Positions 1 through 7,112 of a stretch of 64,000 nt of DNA are shown piece by piece. A program made the position numbers and the translations under genes. Source of the DNA: Ketogulonicigenium robustum (GTDB lineage Bacteria; Pseudomonadota; Alphaproteobacteria; Rhodobacterales; Rhodobacteraceae); NCBI RefSeq assembly GCF_002117445.1, contig NZ_CP019938.1, forward strand, positions 1 to 64,000. The letters run 5' to 3'. A model generated the notes under the pieces. It worked only from the letters and a program-made list of their open reading frames with translations. It did not search any database and was not told where the DNA came from. Every line of letters starts with the position of its first letter. Within the stretch, counting starts at the first letter, position 1.

Positions 1-1308
1 ATGTACACCCACGAAGACCTCGCTGCCCTTCAGGCGCAGTCCCTCAAGATGCAAAGCTATATCCGCAAGCAGACCTTCTCGCCCGAGCATGAGAAAAAAC
101 TGCGGCGTTTCTCCAGCTGGGAAGTCTCCGAGCTGATCTTCCGCATCAACCAGTCCACTTTCCGCGGTCGCTTAGCCCAAGACCCCGACCTTCCCAGCGG
201 CGAGGTCGAGGATGACGGTCGTCAGCGCTGGTTCAGCTTGACCGAGATCAACGAGCTGCGCCGGAAGATGAAGGTGAACCGCCACTCGCTGATGCCTCGC
301 CGCCCCGCCGGCAAGCGCGCGGTGCGTGTCGCGATCTCGAATTTCAAAGGTGGTGCTGGTAAGTCGACTGTCGCGCTGCACATGGCGCATGCGGCGGCCC
401 TCGATGGGTATCGGGTTTTGGTGGTCGACTTCGACCCGCAGGCGACGCTGACCCATTCCATGGGATTGCATGATGTGTCCGAGGAGTTGACGGTTTGGGG
501 TATCATCGCGAGAGATTTGGTGCGAGAGACCGACCGGATGAATGCGGCGCCGCGCGCGGCCGAGAGCGGGACAGCAGTGCCGCAGCGGCGGCTGCCGGCG
601 GCGGTGCGTGATCTGGGCCTCGGGGATTTGCGGGTTGGCGACTTTATCAAGCCGACGGCGTGGCCGACGATTGATATCGTCCCTTCGTGCGCGAATGCTG
701 CTTTCGTCGAGTTTGCGAGCGCGCAGTACCGCCACCTGAACCCTGACTGGTCGTTCTTTGCGGCGGTGTCGCGGTGGTTGGATGCGGTGCCGCGCGATGC
801 CTATGATGTCATTATTTTCGACTGCCCGCCCGCGATTGGCTACCAATCGATGAATGCGGTGTTTGCGGCGGATGTCCTCTATATCCCGTCGGGCCCTGGG
901 TATTGGGAGTATGATTCTACGACATCGTTTATCGGGCAGTTGGCCGAGGCGCTGTCGGATTTGGCCGAGGGATTTTCGGGAACCTTCCCCGCGGGGAAGA
1001 TGCGGTTGCCCAAGGCGTTTTTGGATATTCGCTTTCTGATGACGCGATATGAGCCGGGGAACGAGTTGCACCGCGCGATGCTGGAAGCGTTCCGCAAGGT
1101 GTTTGGCGATACGGTTGCGAAAGAGCCGATCGAGATGACCCGCGCGGTCGAGCAGTCGGGTCGGTTCCTGTCGTCGGTATACGAAATCGACTATCGCACG
1201 ATGACGCGCGAGACATGGCGACGCGCCCGTGCATCGTTTGATCGTGGGTATGAGGAATTCAAAGACTGCTTCTTGGGGGCGTGGGACAAGATGGAGGATG
1301 AAGAGTGA
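1..1308 (+). CDS. parA: Plasmid partition ATPase ParA (RepA-like)
   Basis: Partition ATPase that positions plasmid copies together with ParB and a centromere. The 435-aa protein has an N-terminal DNA-binding region of about 100 residues (helix-turn-helix-like around 38-90), then a ParA/MinD-type ATPase domain. The deviant Walker A motif KGGAGKST lies at 116-123, switch I DFDPQAT at 143-149 and a Walker B-like stretch DVIIFDCPPAIG near 266-277. Length and N-terminal extension fit the large ParA/RepA proteins of alphaproteobacterial plasmids. The ATG is the first base of the window, which suggests the record was linearised here. parB follows with a 4-base GTGA overlap. A perfect 16-bp palindrome is embedded in the coding region at 984-999. 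Any promoter lies outside the window. Confidence 0.95.
   Translation: MYTHEDLAALQAQSLKMQSYIRKQTFSPEHEKKLRRFSSWEVSELIFRINQSTFRGRLAQDPDLPSGEVEDDGRQRWFSLTEINELRRKMKVNRHSLMPRRPAGKRAVRVAISNFKGGAGKSTVALHMAHAAALDGYRVLVVDFDPQATLTHSMGLHDVSEELTVWGIIARDLVRETDRMNAAPRAAESGTAVPQRRLPAAVRDLGLGDLRVGDFIKPTAWPTIDIVPSCANAAFVEFASAQYRHLNPDWSFFAAVSRWLDAVPRDAYDVIIFDCPPAIGYQSMNAVFAADVLYIPSGPGYWEYDSTTSFIGQLAEALSDLAEGFSGTFPAGKMRLPKAFLDIRFLMTRYEPGNELHRAMLEAFRKVFGDTVAKEPIEMTRAVEQSGRFLSSVYEIDYRTMTRETWRRARASFDRGYEEFKDCFLGAWDKMEDEE
984..999. other. parS-like palindrome, copy 1 (inside parA)
   Basis: Perfect 16-bp palindrome CTTCCCCGCGGGGAAG, read in the parA frame as part of TFPAGK. The same 16 bases recur at 1361, 1790 and 2420 and I noticed no other copy in the window. 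Four copies confined to the parAB locus fit a ParB-binding centromere. This role is inferred. Confidence 0.65.
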
Positions 1309-1411
1309 AAAAGCGGCGCATTTTCGACATCAACCTTCCCGAGGATGATGTGGCGGAAACCTTCCCCGCGGGGAAGGTCGAGGAGAAAAACCTGCGCAGC
1401 GGCGTTCGCCC
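1305..1411 (+). other. parB: Frame-shifted N-terminus of parB
   Basis: A GTG codon overlapping the parA stop (GTGA) opens a frame reading MKKRRIFDINLPEDD, which resembles the N-terminus of plasmid ParB proteins. It runs for 35 codons to 1409 and then is out of phase with the long parB frame that begins with ATG at 1412. Two bases (cc) separate the last codon from that ATG, so one extra base would join the two frames into a single ParB reading ...RSGVRP-MAAAISEN. This looks like a one-base deletion in the short C run, either real or a sequencing error. The second parS-like palindrome lies inside this segment. Confidence 0.65.
1361..1376. other. parS-like palindrome, copy 2 (parB N-terminal region)
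   Basis: Second perfect copy of CTTCCCCGCGGGGAAG. Here the symmetry extends to 20 bp (1359-1378, flanked by AC and GT). In the upstream parB frame it encodes FPAGK, the same residues as copy 1 in parA. A looser half-site (aaccttccc) sits just before it at about 1332-1340. Confidence 0.65.
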
Positions 1412-2416
1412 ATGGCGGCCGCGATTAGCGAGAATGCCGAGGCGCTGCGCGAGCGCACCGCGCTGGAGGCAGAAATTCGCGCCGAGAATGACGCGCTGGC
1501 TGCTGAACATGTGCGGATGAAGCAGCTGGGTTTGATCGTCGATCTGGTGCCGGTAGATCAGATCGAGACGTATAAGTTGGTGCGCGACCGTTTGCCCGGT
1601 GACGATTTGGAGCTGGCTGAACTGACCAAGTCGATTGCCGAGATTGGGCTGTCGAACGCCATTCGCGTCGAGCAGCGCGAGGATGGCCGGTACGAGTTGA
1701 TCCAAGGGTTTCGCCGGCTTTCTGCCTATAAGGCACTGTTGGCCGAGACAGGTGATGCTGAACGGTGGGGGCGCATTCCGGCGGGAATTCTTCCCCGCGG
1801 GGAAGATATGGACAGCCTTTACCGGCGTATGGTGGACGAAAATCTGGTGCGGAAGGACATTTCTTTTGCCGAAATGGCTGCACTAGCCCTGAATTACGCG
1901 GCTGACCCCAGCACGCGGCAGAGCGACCCCGACCGCGTGGTGGCCGAGTTGTTCCAGTCGGCGGGCTATCAGAAGCGCAGCTATATTCGCCAGTTCATCC
2001 GCGTGATGGAGGTGCTGGGCGATGATCTGCGCTTTGCGCCGCATATTCCCCGGTCGCTGGGGTTGAAGCTGGCGACGCTGTTGGAGGTGCGCCCAGAGGT
2101 GGCGGGCCAGATCCGCACCGCGCTGCGCGGCTGGGATAACCGGTCGGTCGCGGACGAATTGGCGGTGCTGCGCCAGTCAGCCGGATTGGGCGAGGGGCCG
2201 CTGGATGACGACATCGTGCGGCCTGATGCGAAGGACAGCCCCGCTGCGCCGCCGCGCAAAGCGAAGACGACATTTCAGGTTACATCGGCCATGGGGCAGG
2301 CGCGGTGCACCGCATCTAACGGGCGGTTGGAGATCAAGCTGGACACCGACTTTTCGGCCGTCGATCGGCGTCGGTTGGAGGTTGCGCTGGCGCGGCTGCT
2401 GTCGGACATCGGGTAG
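1412..2416 (+). CDS. parB: Plasmid partition protein ParB (main frame)
   Basis: DNA-binding partition protein that loads at parS and stimulates ParA. The 334-aa frame shows the ParB/Spo0J nuclease-like domain: an IRVEQREDGRYELIQGFRRLSA stretch near 84-105 (GFRRLSA corresponds to the nucleotide-binding GxRRxxA box) and ENLVRKDISFAE at 143-154 (the second ParB box), followed by a helical DNA-binding region and a C-terminal dimerisation tail. No Shine-Dalgarno sequence precedes the ATG at 1412. An in-phase N-terminus starting at 1305 is lost by an apparent one-base deletion (see separate entry), so the native gene probably spans 1305-2416. A parS-like palindrome lies in the coding region at 1790. 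No repC-like initiator follows, unlike repABC operons. Confidence 0.88.
   Translation: MAAAISENAEALRERTALEAEIRAENDALAAEHVRMKQLGLIVDLVPVDQIETYKLVRDRLPGDDLELAELTKSIAEIGLSNAIRVEQREDGRYELIQGFRRLSAYKALLAETGDAERWGRIPAGILPRGEDMDSLYRRMVDENLVRKDISFAEMAALALNYAADPSTRQSDPDRVVAELFQSAGYQKRSYIRQFIRVMEVLGDDLRFAPHIPRSLGLKLATLLEVRPEVAGQIRTALRGWDNRSVADELAVLRQSAGLGEGPLDDDIVRPDAKDSPAAPPRKAKTTFQVTSAMGQARCTASNGRLEIKLDTDFSAVDRRRLEVALARLLSDIG
1790..1805. other. parS-like palindrome, copy 3 (inside parB)
   Basis: Third perfect copy of CTTCCCCGCGGGGAAG, read in the parB frame as LPRGED. This is a different reading phase from copies 1 and 2, so the DNA sequence rather than the peptide appears to be conserved. Confidence 0.65.
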
Positions 2417-2419
2417 GAT

Positions 2420-2435
2420 CTTCCCCGCGGGGAAG
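2420..2435. other. parS-like palindrome, copy 4 (after parB)
   Basis: Fourth perfect copy of CTTCCCCGCGGGGAAG. It begins four bases after the parB stop codon and lies between the gene and its terminator. Confidence 0.65.
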
Positions 2436-2441
2436 GTTTTG

Positions 2442-2478
2442 GGCCGCATCCCGAAAGGGGTGCGGCCTTTCTGCTTTA
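2442..2478 (+). terminator. Rho-independent terminator of parAB
   Basis: An 11-bp stem (GGCCGCATCCC at 2442-2452 with GGGGTGCGGCC at 2457-2467, one G-T pair) closes on a GAAA tetraloop and is followed by a T-rich stretch. It ends the parAB transcript. Confidence 0.85.
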
Positions 2479-2560
2479 GCGTGTATGTTATGTGATTGTG
2501 TTGCATGTTTCGTGCCCGTGCTAAACAGGGTGACGAATATTGTATGTAAATATAACAATC

Positions 2561-2572
2561 TTTGTATACAAA
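2561..2572. promoter_or_regulatory. Candidate GntR-type operator
   Basis: Perfect 12-bp palindrome TTTGTATACAAA in an AT-rich stretch, 24 bases before the ATG of the amidohydrolase remnant at 2597. A looser inverted repeat ATTGT...ACAAT lies just upstream at about 2539-2559. FCD-type GntR regulators commonly bind palindromes with a TGTATACA core. The GntR gene at 4187 is a possible partner, by inference only. Confidence 0.4.
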
Positions 2573-2596
2573 TTTGCTCGCCTTAAAGCGATGGCA

Positions 2597-2800
2597 TATG
2601 ACTGACGGTGCTAAAGATGCGATCTATCGGGTGCAGCTGGATCACACACGCGATGTTGCGGGGTTAAAGTAGCTGCAGGACGAGAGGGTGCTGCAACCCG
2701 ACGAGTTGGTTACGGTGACATGTTTGTCCTTGGGATTTGATGGTGCGATCTTCTTGGCGGTATGGAAGGATGCCCTGTGGGACAGGTTTGTCATGGCAGC
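2597..2800 (+). pseudogene. Remnant of a ring-opening amidohydrolase (possible)
   Basis: From the ATG at 2597 a frame reads MTDGAKDAIYRVQLDHTRDVAGLK, then a TAG stop, then continues in the same phase with LQDERVLQPDELVTVT. The pattern D-x-x-GL-x-x-L plus L-x-P-x-x-[IL]V resembles the N-terminus of cyanuric acid hydrolase/barbiturase-type ring-opening amidohydrolases. The usual GKTEGNG motif after it is not visible, and the frame soon runs into transposase fragments. I read it as a dead N-terminal fragment. The family call is tentative. Confidence 0.35.
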
Positions 2801-3110
2801 CCCCCAACCACGCACGCCGTCCGAGGCGCAATACAGCGATCTCGAACTACGATCGGGCAGCTGAGCAGGGAACTGGGTGTCAACCCCAAGACCGCCGCAA
2901 GCTGGCCCTCTGGCGCTATGACTACAATAACGTAAGGCGGCATTCCTCGCTGGGCAACAAGACCCCGGCAGATACGCGCCGGACGCGTGAGCAATCTGAG
3001 CGCTCCACGCCCGGCGCACTTGCCCAACCTGAAACCGAGCACTATCAAACCCGAGGGCTCTCGTTATGAACGAGGAACGGCCGCGGGGCAGGTCAAGATC
3101 TGGAAGTCAG
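2795..3110 (+). mobile_element. Chimeric transposase remnant (IS481-like plus IS3-like)
   Basis: Two unrelated transposase scraps abut here. At about 2807-2905 one frame reads TTHAVRGAIQRS...LSRELGVNPKTAA, like the N-terminal helix-turn-helix of IS481-type transposases. At about 2897-3069 another frame reads LALWRYDYNNVRRHSSLGNKTPADTRR and ends TRGLSL, which is the C-terminal end of an IS3-family integrase-core transposase (W-x-x-DYN-x-x-R-x-HSSLG-x-x-TPA). Neither has a complete catalytic DDE set, so the element is dead. The bases after 3069 may hold the IS3 right end. Terminal repeats could not be delimited. Confidence 0.7.
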
Positions 3111-3785
3111 AGCCACAAAGATTCATCCTAAACCCGATTCACAAAATGCCGAGACTGAACACCTAGCGAGCCTTCGAGACTGCAAATCTCGTCGACACGG
3201 GCGTGCGCGCTGCCGAGGTGCGTGGCGCCTACGCTTTCGATGATGTGTAGGACTGCATCGCTGTAGATTCTTTTGCTTCTTGATCAGCGGGCGGATGCCG
3301 GGGCCGTCGCGATCCTCGAGCTTAGCAATGATTAAGAGCAGGGATTTGGCGCCAAGGTGCGGAAGGGCGCGGATGACCTTCTAAAGGTCGGCTATGACAT
3401 CGCCTTGACCCAGCGCCGCAGCGATGGCTTACGGGCGCCGGTGCCTGCGTTGACCGCCATGCCCAGTTGGGTTGCTGCGTCGCGTTGTGCCCCGGGATGA
3501 TGTTGCTGAAGATGCCTGTCGCATCAATTTTCTGCTTATTGCATAAATAATAGTCTTTTATCCTATGTTAACTCTCTGATTATTTTATCAAATGCAGCGT
3601 GGATATAGAGGCCGTTTGCCGGATTTAGCAGCTTTTGTCGTATTTCCGCAGGCAATCGCAGGGTTACGGGTGAGATCAGGGGCGGCGGGAAATATCATAT
3701 TGATATTTTTATACAAAAATTGGTTTTGAAGGGTCTGCTGGCAGCATTGATGTTGAGATAAGCACGATTTGATTCGGCGGTTAGA
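3111..3785. other. Intergenic, decayed DNA without a recognisable gene
   Basis: No convincing reading frame. On the minus strand, short stretches such as KVIRALPHLGAKSLLLIIAKLEDRDGPG (about 3260-3390) look protein-like but are broken by stops and I cannot name the family. From about 3535 to 3780 the sequence becomes clearly more AT-rich than its surroundings, which fits an insertion scar or foreign DNA. Confidence 0.4.
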
Positions 3786-3789
3786 CTGC

Positions 3790-4093
3790 GGACCGAGAGA
3801 ACGCGCCGAGTGCGGCCAAGGAAGACATAGTCATCGTCGACCAGGAGGGCTGGCGCGTAGGAGTGATTGATGACCCGATCCGCGCGTTGCATATGAATTG
3901 CACGGCCGCCAACATGTCGGCCGCGATCATCAACGGGCCTGTGGTGATGGTTGATCGGCGGCAGTTGCCCTGTGTGGACGCGGTTTCAGGACTAATTTGC
4001 GCGGATAAAGGCGGGGTACTGGGCGCCTGGCTAAACGCGGCGCGCGGTTTACGCGCTCTTTCCTGCGACATTGGCGGTGAGATAACAGGCTGA
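3790..4093 (+). pseudogene. C-terminal remnant of an amidohydrolase (TRZ/ATZ type)
   Basis: Read from about 3814, the frame gives AKEDIVIVDQEGWRVGVIDDPIRALHMNCTAANMSAAIINGPVVM. This is typical of the last part of the metal-dependent amidohydrolase family (cytosine deaminase/triazine hydrolase-like), where a D-x-V-x-VD element and an I-x-DPIR-x-L segment precede the closing beta strands. The N-terminal metal-binding barrel is absent. An ATG within it (3863) gives a 76-codon frame, but the fragment is best read as a broken gene. It lies just upstream of the GntR gene that may once have controlled it. Confidence 0.6.
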
Positions 4094-4186
4094 GATTGTC
4101 ACATTGTGCACGAGGTGTGCGCCGGATGAATTCAAACTTGCCTTGTAATGCGGAGCTGCCTATCCAGCGAGAGAGGGCTGGTTCAT

Positions 4187-4885
4187 ATGCTTCATACTGA
4201 CGAGACCAGCAGCACGTCTGCGCGCTGGATCACCATTTACGACGAGCTAAAGTCGGCAATCCTGGCCCATAGCGTGGCACCAGGAACCAAGTTGCCCGAG
4301 GACGAGCTGGGCGAGGTTTTCTCGGTCAGTCGGACGATTGTGCGCACGGCCTTGCAGGCCTTGGCGCATGACCGTTTGGTGCAGTTGAAGCCGAACCGCG
4401 GTGCGTTTGTCGCAAAGCCGACCAAGAAGGAAGCGCGTGAGATTTTCGGGGCGCGTGCCCTTATTGAGCCGCGTGTTGCGGCTATGGCGGCGGCGGTTGC
4501 AAAGCCAAGTGATATCGAGGTGTTGCGCAAGCACCTAGAGGAAGAACACCGCGCCTTGTACGAGAACCGGCAGGGCGATGCGGTGTTGCTGTCGGCGCGC
4601 TTTCACGAGAGCATTGCCGAGATTGCCGGCCAGTCGATTTTGACGGAATTCGTGCGTTCGTTGTGTTCGCGCTCGGCGTTGATCATTTCGTTGTACTCGC
4701 GCCGCGATAGCCCGTTCTGCGAAAGCCACGCGCATGCCGCCTTGGTCGATGCGATTGCGGCGAATAACGAGGCGGAGGCCTCGGAATTGATGACGCGCCA
4801 TTTGGCGGATTTGCTGTCGGGGATTGATGTGTCCGACCGCGAGCCGCAGGGCAAGCGGTTGGCAGAGGTTTTGCGTCGCAGCTGA
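4187..4885 (+). CDS. GntR-family regulator (FadR/FCD type)
   Basis: Transcription factor with an N-terminal winged helix (ITIYDELKSAILAHSVAPGTKLPEDELGEVFSVSRTIVRTALQAL) and a C-terminal all-helical FCD ligand-binding domain containing FHESIAEIAGQ and a final H-x-x-AL-x-x-AI-x-x-x-[DN] pattern with the expected metal/ligand His residues. Length is 232 aa from the ATG at 4187, chosen because a GAGAGG ribosome site lies about ten bases upstream; an earlier ATG at 4148 lacks one. It converges on the LysR gene at 4893. Targets are probably a neighbouring amide/peptide catabolic gene set, possibly the decayed amidohydrolases upstream. Ligand unknown. Confidence 0.85.
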   Translation: MLHTDETSSTSARWITIYDELKSAILAHSVAPGTKLPEDELGEVFSVSRTIVRTALQALAHDRLVQLKPNRGAFVAKPTKKEAREIFGARALIEPRVAAMAAAVAKPSDIEVLRKHLEEEHRALYENRQGDAVLLSARFHESIAEIAGQSILTEFVRSLCSRSALIISLYSRRDSPFCESHAHAALVDAIAANNEAEASELMTRHLADLLSGIDVSDREPQGKRLAEVLRRS

Positions 4886-4892
4886 GGCGCGG

Positions 4893-5816
4893 TCAGCGTG
4901 CCTTTAGGGGCGTGACGGCGGCTATGTGGTCGTAGGACAGGCGCTGGATTTCGTTGCGCAGCGCCACCAGCGCCGGGCTAAGGTAGCCGTCGGCGCGCCG
5001 GATCAGGCCGAATTTGCGTTTCAGGCCGATAACTTCAGGACATTCTATCACTTGCAGGGGCGGGTTCGAGAAACCTTGGCCCAGCATGGGGGCGAACGTG
5101 AGCAGGTCGGTGCCGCCGACCAGCGCGACGAGCAGCGAGGAGGAGGCGGCCTCGTGGATAACGTGGGGCAGGGGGGCGTTGTTTTCGGCGCAGAGCTTTG
5201 CCAGCAGATCGAATTGGCCGCCGCCGGTGGCATTCGTCAGCGCCCAATCTTGTGCGAGAGCCTGTGCGACGGTGGTGCTGGTGCCCAGCGGGTGGCCGAT
5301 ACGCGCGACGATGCGGTGTTCGACGTCGAACCATGGCTCGACAATGACATTGGCCGAGGTTTCGATGCCTTGCAGCAGGACGACAGCGAAATCGATGGTG
5401 CCGTCGGCGACGGCGGCCATCGACGAGCGGGTGAACGCGGGCAGGAAGCGTAGGCTGATATTCGGAAACTGCTTATTAAATAGGCTATATGCCTTGGAAA
5501 GTATCATCTGCCCAAGCACGGGCGAGATGGCGATGCTAATTCTGCCCTTGTCGTGACCAGCTAGCTGGCGCATCTCCATTTCAGCATATTCGAGCTCGCG
5601 GAATACCACGCGGCTGCGGATGAGGAGGCGGGTTCCTGCCTCGGTCAGGACGGCGCCGCGGTTGCCGCGTTCCAATAATTTCAAGCTTGTAGCTGCCTCT
5701 AGCTCGCGCAGGGCTTTGGTCAGCGCGGGCTGGCTGAGGGCGAGTTCGCGCGCGGCAGCGCGGATGCCGCCGAGGCGCGCGACGGCGTCGAGGGCGCGCA
5801 GTTGGTGCAGCTTCAT
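4893..5816 (-). CDS. LysR-family transcriptional regulator
   Basis: 307-aa regulator with the canonical N-terminal helix-turn-helix (LRALDAVARLGGIRAAARELALSQPALTKALRELEAATSLKLLER) and a periplasmic-binding-like effector domain from about residue 90. It is divergent from the M20 amidohydrolase at 5915, with 98 bp between the start codons, so it very likely controls that gene and the Dpp importer behind it. A dyad with T-N11-A spacing, the classic LysR contact pattern, lies directly upstream of its start codon (5817-5833), consistent with autoregulation. Ligand unknown. Confidence 0.9.
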   Translation of the reverse strand: MKLHQLRALDAVARLGGIRAAARELALSQPALTKALRELEAATSLKLLERGNRGAVLTEAGTRLLIRSRVVFRELEYAEMEMRQLAGHDKGRISIAISPVLGQMILSKAYSLFNKQFPNISLRFLPAFTRSSMAAVADGTIDFAVVLLQGIETSANVIVEPWFDVEHRIVARIGHPLGTSTTVAQALAQDWALTNATGGGQFDLLAKLCAENNAPLPHVIHEAASSSLLVALVGGTDLLTFAPMLGQGFSNPPLQVIECPEVIGLKRKFGLIRRADGYLSPALVALRNEIQRLSYDHIAAVTPLKAR

Positions 5817-5833
5817 GATAACATCCGGTTATC
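5817..5833. promoter_or_regulatory. Candidate LysR operator
   Basis: Inverted repeat GATAAC-atccg-GTTATC immediately upstream of the LysR ATG, in the divergent lysR/M20 region. It contains the LysR-type T-N11-A spacing with dyad symmetry (5819-5831). The role is inferred. Confidence 0.45.
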
Positions 5834-5914
5834 GCTATATCTGGGTATTGTCTTGTTCCTTTTTTCGGCGGTGTCTACCCGATTTTACAGGATTTTCGGC
5901 CTGGAGGCTTAATT

Positions 5915-7090
5915 ATGGACATCGGGCAGACGCGTTTCGCCCCCTATGCAGAGGCGATGGTGCCGGTGCGTCATCATTTGCACGAAAACCCCGAGCTTGC
6001 ATTTGAGGAAGTGGAGACCGCCAAGCTGGTGGCGAAGCTGCTGGGTGAGTGGGGTTATGATGTGACGACGGGGATCGGGGGCACCGGTGTCGTCGGGACG
6101 TTGCGCGCGGGGACGGGGAACAAGGCCATCGGGCTGCGCGCCGATATGGATGCGTTGCCGATTTTGGAAGCGACCGGTTTGCCCTATGCCAGCAAGGTGG
6201 CGGGCAAGATGCATGCCTGCGGCCATGATGGCCACACAGCGATGTTGCTGGGGGCTGCGAAATATTTGGCCGAAACGCGCGATTTTTCGGGCGTGGTGCA
6301 TCTGATCTTCCAACCCGCCGAGGAGGGGAAGGCCGGCGCCAAGGCCATGATCGATGATGGTCTGTTCGAGCGTTTTCCGTGCGAGATGGTGTTTGGCATT
6401 CACAACGGGCCGGGCACGCCCGTGGGGCAGTTGCGCTATGCGGCGGGGTCGTTTGCGGCGGCGAACGACCGTTTGGACGTGGTGATTGAAGGCAAGGGTG
6501 GCCATGCGGCCCAGCCCGACACGACCTTTGATCCGATTGTTGCGGGCAGCACGATTGTATCGGCGTTGCAGTCGGTGGTGTCGCGCAATGTGAACCCGCT
6601 GGATTCGGCGGTGGTGACGGTTGCCATGTTCCGCGCGGGCGAGACGTTCAACGTCATTCCGCAGCGTGCCGAGATGAAGTTGTCGCTGCGGACGCACTTG
6701 CCCCGTGTGCGGGCGCATGTGAACGAGCGTGTGCGCCAGCTGATTGCGGATATTGCGGGGGCCTATGGTTGCGTGGCGAGCGTTGTGGCCGCGCCGAACC
6801 CCTATCCGCCGCTGATCAACGATGCCGAGGCGACCGATGTGGGGCGCCGTGCCGCTGTCGCCGCGCTGGGGGCCGAGAATGTGGTGAATCTGGACCGGCC
6901 CATGATGGGGTCGGAAGATTTCTCGTTCATGCTGGAGGTGAACAAGGGGGCCTATTTCTTCATGGGCAACGGCACCGAGGGCGCGAACGGGGTTGCGGTG
7001 CATAACCCGCGCTATGATTTCAACGACGACGCACTGCTGCCGGGCATCGCCTTTTGGGCGACGCTGGTCGAGCAAGAGCTGCAAGCTTGA
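5915..7090 (+). CDS. M20-family amidohydrolase (hippurate hydrolase-like)
   Basis: Cytoplasmic metal-dependent amidohydrolase that cleaves N-acyl amino acids or related amides. The 391-aa protein shows the M20D motifs: RADMDALPI at 75-83, MHACGHDGH at 99-107 (metal ligands Cys and His), FQPAEEG near 136-142 and a late GSEDFSFM. No signal peptide. Length matches hippurate/IAA-amino-acid hydrolases. It is the first gene of a plus-strand run with a solute-binding protein and Dpp-type importer, so its substrate is probably what they import. Likely controlled by the divergent LysR. Confidence 0.92.
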   Translation: MDIGQTRFAPYAEAMVPVRHHLHENPELAFEEVETAKLVAKLLGEWGYDVTTGIGGTGVVGTLRAGTGNKAIGLRADMDALPILEATGLPYASKVAGKMHACGHDGHTAMLLGAAKYLAETRDFSGVVHLIFQPAEEGKAGAKAMIDDGLFERFPCEMVFGIHNGPGTPVGQLRYAAGSFAAANDRLDVVIEGKGGHAAQPDTTFDPIVAGSTIVSALQSVVSRNVNPLDSAVVTVAMFRAGETFNVIPQRAEMKLSLRTHLPRVRAHVNERVRQLIADIAGAYGCVASVVAAPNPYPPLINDAEATDVGRRAAVAALGAENVVNLDRPMMGSEDFSFMLEVNKGAYFFMGNGTEGANGVAVHNPRYDFNDDALLPGIAFWATLVEQELQA

Positions 7091-7112
7091 GTGCGCAACA
7101 AGGAGAGTAACG

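Noticed and set aside
1332-1345. A fifth parS-like site (caaccttcccgagg)
   Set aside because: Only one half of the palindrome is present, so it was mentioned as a half-site but not counted.
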